Origin: an uncultured Thermomicrobiales bacterium
GTDB lineage: Bacteria > Chloroflexota > Chloroflexia > Thermomicrobiales > Thermomicrobiaceae
Direction of reading: 5' to 3'
Assembly: GCA_937891245.1 (NCBI GenBank)
Contig: CALAGB010000118.1
Location: forward strand, 1-9,384
DNA length: 9,384 nt
Shown: one piece after another, positions 1 to 6,677 of the stretch
Layout of the letters: every line of letters starts with the position of its first letter
How positions within the stretch are numbered: position 1 is the stretch's first letter
Translations under genes and position numbers: made by a program
The notes under the pieces: model-generated
The model's input: only the letters and a program-made list of their open reading frames with translations
The model's database searches: none
Told to the model about the DNA's origin: nothing

Positions 1-953
1 GCGGGAATGCTGAAGCCGTGAATCAGGCTCCCGATGACCGCGAGGTACATCATGTAGCTGGTATTGACGTTCCGAAACCACGGTGTCAGGCCCGGGTCTG
101 CCAGCAAGTGATGGACCGACCCCATGTTGATGAACAACACGTAGAGGACCAATGCGAAGCGGCTCAGTCCTTCGTTGAGCGGTCGCGCACCCGTTGTCAG
201 GCTGGCCAGCCCGTACCAGATCGCCACCATGGCAGCCAGGTTGACTTGCTGAGTACCGTGTCCCAAGCCCCAATAGAGCAGGCGATAGACACCTGGATCG
301 ACTGAAGAGATGATGCCGGCCGCCCAGAGGAAGGCCGGGATGAGTGCCGCCGCGCCGGCGATCAGGCTCCAGAGCGCGATAATCGCGGCGACGGTGAGAG
401 CGTAGGTAAACAGCGGTAACGATTTGACGTCTCCGCGCAGGCGCGCCGCCACGATGTTGATGAAAAAGTGGACGACGCCGATGATGGCACCGACAGCGAA
501 GATGAGTACCGCCCCGTAATAGAGCGGCGGCGCCTTGAGCGGCGGGTAGGACGTGAACATCACGATCGCCCGACCGGTGATCATCATCCAGGTCGCCACC
601 AGCGAACCCGCCAGCATCATGCCGTAGGCGATCCAGCCGAGTCGAGGGACGACCATCCGCGCGCTCAGCAGCACGGTGCTGCCGAAAATCAGACCCGCCA
701 TCTCGAAAAAGAGGATCCAGAAGATAAGCATGACCATGCCGTGGGCGGAGACCGACTCATAGAAATTCTTGGCCGGCAACAGGTGCACGGCCGGCCAGCG
801 CGTGAGCGCGATCAGCAATGCCAACGCCCCGCCAAATGCCAGGTAGAGCACCGCCGTTACGGCGTGAAACTTGATCTGTCGCTCGGCTGATCGATCGACG
901 ATCAGTCCGGTAACCTCGCAGCGCCGAAATGCGCCTGACAGTACGCTGGCCAT
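1..953 (-). CDS. Haem-copper oxidoreductase subunit I, ba3-like, possible nitric oxide reductase (3' end missing)
   Basis: Catalytic integral-membrane subunit of a haem-copper enzyme; 317 residues are visible and the C-terminal part lies beyond the left edge. Seen: many hydrophobic helices; the low-spin haem ligand in AHGMVM (His71); the helix VI motif WGLGHGTQQVN with CuB ligand His232; the helix VII pair SVHHLLADPG (His281, His282). These positions fall one residue from the Thermus ba3 ligands as I remember them (72, 233, 282, 283), so it aligns with the B family. Odd: the tyrosine four residues after the helix VI histidine (HPxVY), cross-linked to it in O2 reductases, is Gln236, and the cbb3-type substitute position six residues before His281 is Ile275. 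This suggests NO reduction. ATG at 953 is preceded by an AAGGGGGG ribosome site and lies 23 bases after the subunit II stop. Oxidase activity remains the alternative. The later haem ligands are outside the window. Confidence 0.9.
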   Translation of the reverse strand, partial: MASVLSGAFRRCEVTGLIVDRSAERQIKFHAVTAVLYLAFGGALALLIALTRWPAVHLLPAKNFYESVSAHGMVMLIFWILFFEMAGLIFGSTVLLSARMVVPRLGWIAYGMMLAGSLVATWMMITGRAIVMFTSYPPLKAPPLYYGAVLIFAVGAIIGVVHFFINIVAARLRGDVKSLPLFTYALTVAAIIALWSLIAGAAALIPAFLWAAGIISSVDPGVYRLLYWGLGHGTQQVNLAAMVAIWYGLASLTTGARPLNEGLSRFALVLYVLFINMGSVHHLLADPGLTPWFRNVNTSYMMYLAVIGSLIHGFSIP

Positions 954-976
954 CGTGCCGCCCCCCTTTGGCCCGA

Positions 977-1528
977 CTAATCGGTGACGATGATTCGGCC
1001 GACCATCAGGTGATGCCCCAACCCGCAAAATTCGTTACAGACGACCGAGTACTCTCCCGTTTCCTCAGGCGTCAATTCGACTTCGGTGACGTAGCCGGGC
1101 AGAATCTGGAGGTTGAGACTGTGGCCCGCCATGATGAGGGAGAAGCCATGCTGAAGATCTCGTGACGAGATGAAGAAGCGATAGTGCTCGCCCTCCTTGA
1201 GCTGGATGACCGGCCGCCAGGCAAAGGTTTGCGCTTCGAGGTAGACATCGCCGCCCGGTTCTGGTGCGACAATCGGTATTTCATCCACCTCGCCGATGGT
1301 ATGCGCGGCGGTAAATGCCTCCATGCGCTCGTGGAAAACAGCCGGTTCGATGCGATAGCTCCGAATGTTGTTCTGCTCGTTGCCGATCATCGGCCAGACG
1401 AGGGCGATCATGAAGAACATCGCTACGCCCCAGATACTGGCGATGCCAATCCACAACCGCTCGTCACGCCCGAGCGCGGTCCACCAGACTCCTTGTGGCT
1501 TGGCAAAGGCGCTGAATCGGCCGGCCAT
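977..1528 (-). CDS. Haem-copper oxidoreductase subunit II with CuA site
   Basis: Electron-entry subunit: the CuA centre accepts electrons from a cytochrome c or cupredoxin outside the membrane and passes them to subunit I. The 183-residue protein has one N-terminal membrane helix (about residues 25-47) and a C-terminal cupredoxin domain. All CuA ligands are visible: His127 in RDLQHGFS, then Cys164, Cys168, His172 and Met175 in CNEFCGLGHHLM. The short one-helix form is typical of ba3-like enzymes. An in-frame GTG lies two codons upstream at 1534, but the ATG at 1528 is chosen because GGAGGTGATC lies directly before it. It sits between the small one-helix gene and subunit I, the order seen in the Thermus ba3 cluster (cbaD-cbaB-cbaA). 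An intact CuA site argues against a cNOR-type partner, which would carry haem c, but fits both ba3 oxidases and CuA-containing NO reductases. Confidence 0.93.
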   Translation of the reverse strand: MAGRFSAFAKPQGVWWTALGRDERLWIGIASIWGVAMFFMIALVWPMIGNEQNNIRSYRIEPAVFHERMEAFTAAHTIGEVDEIPIVAPEPGGDVYLEAQTFAWRPVIQLKEGEHYRFFISSRDLQHGFSLIMAGHSLNLQILPGYVTEVELTPEETGEYSVVCNEFCGLGHHLMVGRIIVTD

Positions 1529-1538
1529 GATCACCTCC
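1529..1538 (-). promoter_or_regulatory. Very strong ribosome binding site of subunit II gene
   Basis: On the minus strand GGAGGTGATC abuts the ATG at 1528. The plus strand here reads GATCACCTCC, identical to the conserved 3' tail of bacterial 16S rRNA, so pairing is complete over 10 bases. It decides the start in favour of ATG 1528 over GTG 1534, which lies inside the site. Confidence 0.8.
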
Positions 1539-1583
1539 TCGACGGCGCTCGTGCTGAAAACTCGTCGCGCCGAACGAACGTCC

Positions 1584-1754
1584 TTAGTTTCCGAACGTTG
1601 GCACGCTTGCCAGACTGATCAGCCCCCAGACGATATAGAAGAGGGTTGGCACCACCAACCCGGCCATCAGGAGCACGAACACGTCGTCCAACAGCACCTG
1701 TTGCCAGGGGATGCCCGAGTCTGAATCACGACGCTGCGGCTCACGGTGTTCCAT
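1584..1754 (-). CDS. Small one-helix membrane protein, possible accessory subunit (subunit IIa-like)
   Basis: A 56-residue protein starting MEHREPQRRDSD, with a charged N-terminus of about 20 residues and one hydrophobic helix (about residues 21-50). It has no recognisable motif. It is the first gene of the haem-copper cluster, 55 bases ahead of subunit II, the place where Thermus ba3 clusters encode the one-helix subunit IIa (CbaD). I infer from position and topology only that it is the analogous small subunit; sequence similarity cannot be judged by eye. The frame stays open upstream to a TTG at 1811, but ATG 1754 has an AGAGG ribosome site about 8 bases away and the upstream extension would run into the promoter-like region. 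Confidence 0.7.
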   Translation of the reverse strand: MEHREPQRRDSDSGIPWQQVLLDDVFVLLMAGLVVPTLFYIVWGLISLASVPTFGN

Positions 1755-1859
1755 GCGAGTAACCTCTTCCTCGTACGCTCCATCACCGGTCTTCGGCGGA
1801 TGCGCACTCAACCGTTTGCCAACTCAATTTTTGCGTGGGCATTACCAGATATTGCGTGC

Positions 1860-1865
1860 AGTATA
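1860..1865 (-). promoter_or_regulatory. Possible -10 box of the haem-copper cluster
   Basis: TATACT on the minus strand, five of six matches to the sigma-70 consensus, about 105 bases upstream of the small-subunit start. No good -35 hexamer is found 16-18 bases upstream (GTGGAA at best), as expected for an activator-dependent promoter. The start site would be near 1853. Eye-based call. Confidence 0.4.
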
Positions 1866-1886
1866 GGGGGAGAACCGGGGAATTCC

Positions 1887-1904
1887 ACTACCCCAAGGGG
1901 TAGT
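1887..1904 (-). promoter_or_regulatory. Perfect 18-bp palindrome, likely operator of the haem-copper cluster
   Basis: ACTACCCC-TT-GGGGTAGT on the minus strand: 8-base arms, no mismatch, 2-base centre. It lies in the 167-base gap between the ctaG stop and the small-subunit start. Its centre falls about 42 bases before the start site predicted from the TATACT box, the classic place for a CRP/FNR-type class II activator. The TACCCC...GGGGTA core also resembles operators of CsoR-type copper sensors as I remember them. It has no following T-run, so it is a poor intrinsic terminator for ctaG. Confidence 0.6.
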
Positions 1905-1921
1905 TTCTTGTCCGGGTCTCC

Positions 1922-2803
1922 TTATCCGAGGGGAAGTTCCGGCTGCGCGGTGATCGACCCAGCTGGGCGGTTGCGCAGATACGGTACGGCGAGTACGCCG
2001 ATCATCACCGCCGCGTAGTAGATCGCGCTAGTGGCCCACATGATGGCGCCGCCAAGGCGCTGATCGGTAAGGACGGTCAGTCCCCATGGCTTGGCACTGT
2101 CGACGTAGACCGGATAGATCGGCTCCCGTGCCAGGGTAATGATCGCGCACATGAGGTCGCTGACCATCCAGGTCGCGAACAGGAGGAGGATCGCGCTTGT
2201 CGTCGAGAGCCGGTGGGAGCGCGGAATGGGGTCGATCAGCACCCACCAGAAGAGGAGTGCCGTGACGAAAAAGGCAGCGTGCTCCAGTTCGTGGATTTGT
2301 TCGTCACGCACGGCGGCCTGATAGAAGCGCGGAAGATGCCAGAGAACGAAGGAGCCGTTGTACAGTGCGAAGATGCTGAACGGATGCGTGATCGCAGACA
2401 AGATCCGTCGCACCCCGCGACGCGCAATGGTTTGTCGCAGGAGGTCTCGACGGTGGCGCGGAGGCAATCCGCGGAGCATCACCTGCACCGGCCGGCCCAA
2501 CACCACGAGCGGTGCCGCTACGAGCATCAAGAGCAAGTGCTGCGTCATATGCACCGAGAAGAGCACGCCATTGAAGTGATCAAACGGGCCGAGCAGCGCC
2601 AGCGTCAGGACGGAGAGCCCGGCGAGATAGGCAGCCACCTGCCGCACGGCCGGCAGCGGTCGCCGAGCCAATGCCGCCGCACGATAGGCCAGCAGGTAGA
2701 GAAGCACGGCTCCCGCAAGCATCAGGATCAGGGTGGAATCGACTCGCCAGGCGAGCGCCCAGTGTCCGTTGCTCGCTTGAAGGTGCAGCAGCGTGTTGAA
2801 CAT
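1922..2803 (-). CDS. ctaG: Cytochrome c oxidase assembly factor CtaG (caa3 type)
   Basis: Polytopic membrane protein of the caa3_CtaG family, needed in Bacillus for assembly of active caa3 oxidase, probably through the copper centres. The 293-residue protein has about seven hydrophobic segments and the family hallmarks: HMTQHLLLM (His85, His89) followed by APLVVLGRP, the segment LYNGSFVLWHLP, the motif IHELEHAAFF, and DQRLGGAIMW near the end. The start at 2803 is chosen because GGAG lies 5 bases upstream; an in-frame ATG at 2839 has no ribosome site and would add 12 unrelated residues. It lies upstream of the haem-copper genes on the same strand and downstream of the ABC exporter, consistent with a role in maturing the adjacent copper enzyme. 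Confidence 0.9.
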   Translation of the reverse strand: MFNTLLHLQASNGHWALAWRVDSTLILMLAGAVLLYLLAYRAAALARRPLPAVRQVAAYLAGLSVLTLALLGPFDHFNGVLFSVHMTQHLLLMLVAAPLVVLGRPVQVMLRGLPPRHRRDLLRQTIARRGVRRILSAITHPFSIFALYNGSFVLWHLPRFYQAAVRDEQIHELEHAAFFVTALLFWWVLIDPIPRSHRLSTTSAILLLFATWMVSDLMCAIITLAREPIYPVYVDSAKPWGLTVLTDQRLGGAIMWATSAIYYAAVMIGVLAVPYLRNRPAGSITAQPELPLG

Positions 2804-2889
2804 GGCTACTCCATGAGCGCCAATACACGTGTTGTGCATCTTACATCATGGACGTGGGGTGGACGCGTGCTGGAGCGACGAGATACGGC

Positions 2890-4425
2890 TTACTCCCCCA
2901 TCGACACGGCGGCGAAGCGCGAGCTGGTGGAGATGGCCCAGGCGAGAAGGAGGGCGGCGGTGAGCGCGGCGAGAAGCGCCGTGCCGGGTCCGGTGAACTC
3001 GGCAAGGAGGAGCGGGATGCCGAAGCCGAAACCGGTAAAGATGAGCGAAGCAACCGTCGGGTCACCGCCCGGAGCGCGGACGAGCGCGGCCGCCTGGCTG
3101 AGCAGCATGACGACGGTAAAAACGAGCATTAACGGCAAGATCAGCGGGCTGGTGCCGGAGATGACCATGGCGATCGACCAACCGATCAGGCCGAGCAAAC
3201 TGATCAGCACGAAGGGGAGCGATGTATCGATCAACAGCAGTGTCAGGTTATCCGCTGGGATGAACTGGCGCAGGAATGCATTGGTTTGATCGTCCGAATA
3301 GACGCTGAGAATGTCGCGCGACGGCAGCATCATGACGAAGGTGAGCCAGAAGAGCCAGCTGAGAGCCGAGGCTCCGATGAGCGCCAGTCCGGCCCCGGCC
3401 GCGATCAATGCCGTCGATCGGAGCACTGCCCAGCCGAAGGAGAGCGGCTGTCGAGCGAAGATGAGTCCGGCGCGTGCCACCAGCATATTCATTCCGCTCA
3501 CGTGCGGCAGGTGCAGGCGTGACGGACGCCGGGCGAGCCGTTCGCGATCGCGCATCTGCCGCGAAAGATCGCGCCAGGTGAAGCGGCCGAGAACGCCGAG
3601 CGACTTGAGCTGCGAGGTCGTGCCGAGTTCCGCCGCGACGGTGATCAGATTGATGCGCCGTCCGAGCCAGATGACACCGGCGAAGGCGACAAGCGCCAGC
3701 GCGAGCAGGAGGAAGGCTTGAGCGCGAGCCGGCTCGGCGAGCACTTCGCACGCGAGGACACGTCCCGGCCAGGTCATGACGCTCGGAACGGCGTACGCCA
3801 CGATGGCGAGCAGCAGTGGCAGGAGCCAGAGCGAGCGTGACGGGTTCGGTCGGCGCAGGCGCCAGAATCCGATGCACCAGGCGCAGGCCGCCGTAAAGAT
3901 GACGAGCGGAATGCTGGTCAGGATCGCGGGGTATGCCATCAGCCCGATCTCGTCGTTGCTCGCGGAATGCGCCAGCATCATCGAGGCGAGGACGGTCAGC
4001 GGCAGGGTGACGGCGAGCCCGATTGCTGTATATCCGGCAAAGCCGATCAGACCGATCGCCTCGCGTCGCATCGGAGAGGCGGCGATATAGGTGAGATCTT
4101 CGACCGAGAGTTTCAACGGTGTCTTGCGCAGCGCCAGCAGAATGCAGAGGAGCGCGATGCCGGTCACGACCCAGGGGAAGCCCGACTCGAAGCCGGAGCG
4201 CGCGCGCTCGAGTTGCGAGGCGGTCAGTTGCTCGCCGATCCTGAGCGCACCGTGCACGATGAGGCTCCACATCAGGACGAACCAGCCTGCGAAGATGATG
4301 ACCAGATACACGCCATAAAGCTTGTTGCTGGTCGTATCTTCCAGCGGATCGAAGCCGATGACGCGCAGCCAGTAGACGGCCGTGCGCAGCATCTGGCGCC
4401 AGTGCAGCCAGAGCAGGAGCCGCAT
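2890..4425 (-). CDS. Large ABC exporter-type permease
   Basis: A 511-residue protein with about 12 predicted hydrophobic segments, apparently in two halves separated by a polar, arginine-rich stretch (around residues 270-310, containing RDRERLARRPSRLHLP). I recognise no substrate-specific motif. It directly follows the ATPase gene: that gene's TGA (4429-4427) is one base before the ATG at 4425, so the two are likely translationally coupled and form one transporter. A TTG at 4437 in the same frame would make a 10-base overlap and is an alternative start; neither has a clear ribosome site. Size and topology fit ABC-2-like exporters whose single permease is as large as two fused half-permeases. 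Substrate unknown; proximity to ctaG makes a metal or haem-protein maturation role conceivable but unproven. Confidence 0.8.
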   Translation of the reverse strand: MRLLLWLHWRQMLRTAVYWLRVIGFDPLEDTTSNKLYGVYLVIIFAGWFVLMWSLIVHGALRIGEQLTASQLERARSGFESGFPWVVTGIALLCILLALRKTPLKLSVEDLTYIAASPMRREAIGLIGFAGYTAIGLAVTLPLTVLASMMLAHSASNDEIGLMAYPAILTSIPLVIFTAACAWCIGFWRLRRPNPSRSLWLLPLLLAIVAYAVPSVMTWPGRVLACEVLAEPARAQAFLLLALALVAFAGVIWLGRRINLITVAAELGTTSQLKSLGVLGRFTWRDLSRQMRDRERLARRPSRLHLPHVSGMNMLVARAGLIFARQPLSFGWAVLRSTALIAAGAGLALIGASALSWLFWLTFVMMLPSRDILSVYSDDQTNAFLRQFIPADNLTLLLIDTSLPFVLISLLGLIGWSIAMVISGTSPLILPLMLVFTVVMLLSQAAALVRAPGGDPTVASLIFTGFGFGIPLLLAEFTGPGTALLAALTAALLLAWAISTSSRFAAVSMGE

Positions 4426-4426
4426 A

Positions 4427-5167
4427 TCAGCGAACAAACGGGCTCCGCATCTGCTCCATCACGGCGGCATGCAAGAGCCGATCGAGCGTCGGTTCGCCGC
4501 GCACCTCGAACTGCTCCGCCAGACGCTTTGGTGTTCCATCGCCGAGCAGCGTTCCCTGATCCATCAGCAGGTAACGGTCCGGCGGCGTCTCGGTCGGCAG
4601 TTGGTGGCAGCTGAGCAGGATGGCGATCCCGGCATCGCGGTAGATTTCCAGATCGTGCCAGAGCTGCTCCGAAGAGAGTGGGTCGAGCGGGCCAAATGGT
4701 TCGTCGAGCAGCAGCAGTGCCGGCTCAACCAGCAGCGCCAGGGTCAGCCCGAGCTTGTACTGCATGCCGCGCGAGAAAGTGAACGGGTAGTAGTCGCGCT
4801 GAGCGCTCAGAGCGAAGTGCTCCAGCAGCTGTTCGGCTTGCGCTTCCCAGCCGTCCAGTCGGTAGGCACGGGCGATGAACGTAAGATGTTCCCAGGCCGT
4901 GAGCTGGTCGTAAAAGACCGGCGTATCGGGTACCAGCATCATCGACTGGCGCGCTTCCCGTTCGTTTTGAATGAGCGGCTTGCCCGAGATCAGAATTTCA
5001 CCCTGCGCCGGTCTGGTCCAACCGGCGATGCAACGCAAGAGCGTCGATTTGCCGGCGCCGTTGCGCCCGGCCAGCACGACGAGCTCGCCCGGCTCGATGG
5101 CGAAGCTGATGTCATTGAGCGCCTGGGCCGGCCCGTAGGCATAGCGCAGCTTCGAGACGCGGAGCAT
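4427..5167 (-). CDS. ABC transporter ATP-binding protein
   Basis: Cytoplasmic ATPase subunit of 246 residues driving the permease encoded next to it. Seen: Walker A GRNGAGKST (residues 34-42); a signature motif FSRGM (131-135) in place of the usual LSGGQ, a common degeneracy in ABC-2 exporters; Walker B LLLLDEP (151-157); the switch histidine in SCHQL (His188). The Q-loop region reads VPDTPVFYDQLT, again like exporter ATPases (usual VPExPxLY..LT). The reading frame is open far upstream, on the strand opposite the nitroreductase, but similarity to the family begins at MLRVSKLRYAYG, so ATG 5167 is used. AAAGAG lies about 14 bases upstream, farther than usual, so the start is not firm. First gene of the minus-strand block leading to ctaG and the haem-copper genes. 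Confidence 0.92.
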   Translation of the reverse strand: MLRVSKLRYAYGPAQALNDISFAIEPGELVVLAGRNGAGKSTLLRCIAGWTRPAQGEILISGKPLIQNEREARQSMMLVPDTPVFYDQLTAWEHLTFIARAYRLDGWEAQAEQLLEHFALSAQRDYYPFTFSRGMQYKLGLTLALLVEPALLLLDEPFGPLDPLSSEQLWHDLEIYRDAGIAILLSCHQLPTETPPDRYLLMDQGTLLGDGTPKRLAEQFEVRGEPTLDRLLHAAVMEQMRSPFVR

Positions 5168-5229
5168 CACGTCGTCCGGCTCTTTACCGTTCGATCGAAT
5201 CTTAGTCAATGTTTTCGCCTCTGTAGCTG

Positions 5230-5245
5230 CTCGGGATTCCCCGAG
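5230..5245. repeat. Short inverted repeat in the divergent ABC/nitroreductase region
   Basis: CTCGGG-ATTC-CCCGAG, a perfect 6-base dyad with a 4-base centre, in the 219-base region between the divergent ABC ATPase (start 5167) and nitroreductase (start 5387). About 18 bases further along is GTATAC (5263-5268), a palindromic piece that could serve as a -10 element in either direction, and CCGGATCCGG (5291-5300) is a second dyad. It could be an operator; chance is not excluded. The rest of this region shows nothing I recognise. Confidence 0.35.
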
Positions 5246-5386
5246 TTTCCGACAGGCAAAAAGTATACGGCGTGCCGCACCCCGCTTTCGCCGGATCCGG
5301 CCTTGCCCTGCTCTGGCACCCCACGTATCCTGCCAGAACGCGACGAACTGTGCCGCGTGCATGTTCAGCACGGAGGAGAAGCCGCC

Positions 5387-5980
5387 ATGGAATTTGCCGA
5401 GCTCGTCCGTAAGCGCCGGATTGTGCGCCACTTCAAGCCCGATCCGATCGATCTGATGGTCATCGACCGGATTCTCGATCTTGCCCGCCGCGTGCCGAGT
5501 GCCGGGTTTAGCCAGGGACAAGATTTCATCGTGGTCACCGATCCGGAGCAGCGCCGCGCGGTTGCACGGCTTTGTGGCGAAGAGGAGCACTACGAAAAGT
5601 CGTTCGGCCATCGCTGGATTTCCGAAGCGCCGGTGCAGGTCATCCCCTGCGCCAACGAGGGGGCGTATCATCGACGTTACCAGGAGCCGGATAAGGTCGA
5701 TGCCGAGGGGAATGAGCATCCCTGGCCGGTGCCCTACTGGATCATGGATACCGGCTGCTCGGTGATGGTTCTGCTGCTGGCGGTCGTCGACGAGGGGCTG
5801 TCGGCCGGCTATGCCGGCTTTCAGGACCTTGACGGCGCGCGCCAACTGCTCGGCATACCCGACGACGTGATTCCGGTCGGCGTCATCCCGATCGGCCACC
5901 GGGATCAGGATATCCCCTCGCCCTCGCTCAAGCGCGGCCGCAAAGCGATGCCCGCGATTGTGCACAAGGAGCGCTGGTAA
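5387..5980 (+). CDS. Nitroreductase-family flavoprotein
   Basis: A 197-residue protein of the FMN-dependent nitroreductase superfamily, soluble NAD(P)H-using enzymes acting on nitro compounds, quinones or other acceptors. Seen: the N-terminal FMN-phosphate-binding arginines in RKRRIVRHF (residues 8-16); the flavin-contacting loop PSAGFSQGQDFIVV (37-50, usually PSxxNxQPWxFvVV); the C-terminal GVIPIGHRD (165-173, usually GxxPIGyP) and the family ending KRGRKAMPAIVHKERW. The true substrate cannot be told. ATG 5387 has GGAGG about 10 bases upstream; the frame is open further left but that part is antisense to the ABC ATPase. Divergent from the ABC genes, and its stop is only 6 bases from that of the convergent phosphatase gene. 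Confidence 0.88.
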   Translation: MEFAELVRKRRIVRHFKPDPIDLMVIDRILDLARRVPSAGFSQGQDFIVVTDPEQRRAVARLCGEEEHYEKSFGHRWISEAPVQVIPCANEGAYHRRYQEPDKVDAEGNEHPWPVPYWIMDTGCSVMVLLLAVVDEGLSAGYAGFQDLDGARQLLGIPDDVIPVGVIPIGHRDQDIPSPSLKRGRKAMPAIVHKERW

Positions 5981-5986
5981 GCGAGC

Positions 5987-6553
5987 CTACGCGAGGTATA
6001 TCCGACGCGCCAGTCGAAGTGGTGGCTCGATGACCGGCTCGACATACGGGCGCGACCAGTAAATGGCGTAGGCGAGGGTCGTGCCGATGAACGCACCACC
6101 GAGCACATCGCTGACGTAATGCTCGCCGGTATAAACACGAGCGAACGAGATCAGAACGGCGAGCAGCAGCGCCACAATGCCGATGCGTCGCAGCGCCAGC
6201 GCCAGCGCCACGGCCACCCCGAAAGCGAAGGTCGCATGATCGCTGGGGAATGACGGATCGCGCGAGGGCGTCAGCAGCATGATCGCGGGGTGGCTCATAA
6301 ATGGTCGCGGACGATCCCAGAGGCGAATGATGACCTGATTGACACCGAGCGCGATGGCGGCAGCGGCCGTGGCATTGATGACCGCCCACTGACGCAGATT
6401 GCGCCGTGTCCGAGCGCCCGGCCAGAACCAGATCGCGACGAGTAACGCAATCATCAGGTACGGACCATAATTCCCGAAAAACTCGAAGAAGTCGTTCGGC
6501 CGGTCGCTATAGCGCGCCAGACCATTAATCGCGGTGAAGAGCGCCCCGTCCAT
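5987..6553 (-). CDS. PAP2-family membrane phosphatase, BcrC-like (undecaprenyl-diphosphatase candidate)
   Basis: A 188-residue integral-membrane phosphatase of the type-2 phosphatidic acid phosphatase family. The three catalytic motifs are present: RLWDRPRP (residues 77-84), PSFPSDH (100-106, catalytic-site His106) and RVYTGEHYVSD (139-149, nucleophile His145 and Asp149). The N-terminus, FTAINGLA followed by a helix and a second segment near PYLMIALL, resembles BcrC, which dephosphorylates undecaprenyl diphosphate outside the membrane to recycle the cell-wall lipid carrier; another lipid phosphate substrate is possible. ATG 6553 has AGGAG 6 bases upstream. A tandem CTTAACCT-like repeat about 65-80 bases before the start suggests phosphate-responsive control. 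Confidence 0.88.
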   Translation of the reverse strand: MDGALFTAINGLARYSDRPNDFFEFFGNYGPYLMIALLVAIWFWPGARTRRNLRQWAVINATAAAAIALGVNQVIIRLWDRPRPFMSHPAIMLLTPSRDPSFPSDHATFAFGVAVALALALRRIGIVALLLAVLISFARVYTGEHYVSDVLGGAFIGTTLAYAIYWSRPYVEPVIEPPLRLARRIYLA

Positions 6554-6615
6554 GAAATCTCCTGCCTCAGACCGATCGCGGAGTCAGTATTCCAACGTTT
6601 GAGTGTGCGCGTCGA

Positions 6616-6634
6616 AAATTAAGACAAGGTTAAG
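6616..6634 (-). promoter_or_regulatory. Pho-box-like tandem repeat upstream of the PAP2 phosphatase
   Basis: On the minus strand CTTAACCT-TGT-CTTAATTT: two 8-base units 11 bases apart. The first equals, and the second matches 6 of 8 of, the cyanobacterial Pho-box unit CTTAACCT with its 3-base spacers. A third unit in phase is not seen on either side. A possible -10, AATACT at 6591-6586, lies 24 bases downstream, leaving room for a weak -35 next to the repeat. It sits in the 124-base gap between the DUF5615 stop and the phosphatase start; the rest of the gap holds nothing clear. Confidence 0.4.
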
Positions 6635-6677
6635 CTACGAATTGGGATCGATCGTACCCGCGATTCCCGTACAGGAA

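Noticed and set aside
1888..1903. NarL/NarP-type 7-2-7 heptamer site
   Set aside because: TACCCCT fits one heptamer, but the two half-sites are only 6 bases plus a 2-base centre, so the second does not fit in the required phase.
1887..1904. Intrinsic terminator of ctaG
   Set aside because: The stem has only a 2-base loop and is followed by GGAATTCC rather than a T-run on the minus strand.
2213..3289. Plus-strand open frame of 358 codons
   Set aside because: Spans the antisense of ctaG and the permease across their intergenic gap; low-complexity charged translation typical of a shadow frame.
3248..4270. Minus-strand open frame of 340 codons inside the permease gene
   Set aside because: An arginine-rich out-of-frame shadow of the permease with no membrane pattern or motif; expected in GC-rich DNA.
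4382..5386. Long plus-strand open frame running into the nitroreductase
   Set aside because: It is antisense to the ABC ATPase, whose Walker motifs are unmistakable, and its translation upstream of MEFAEL has no family resemblance; only the part from 5387 is coding.
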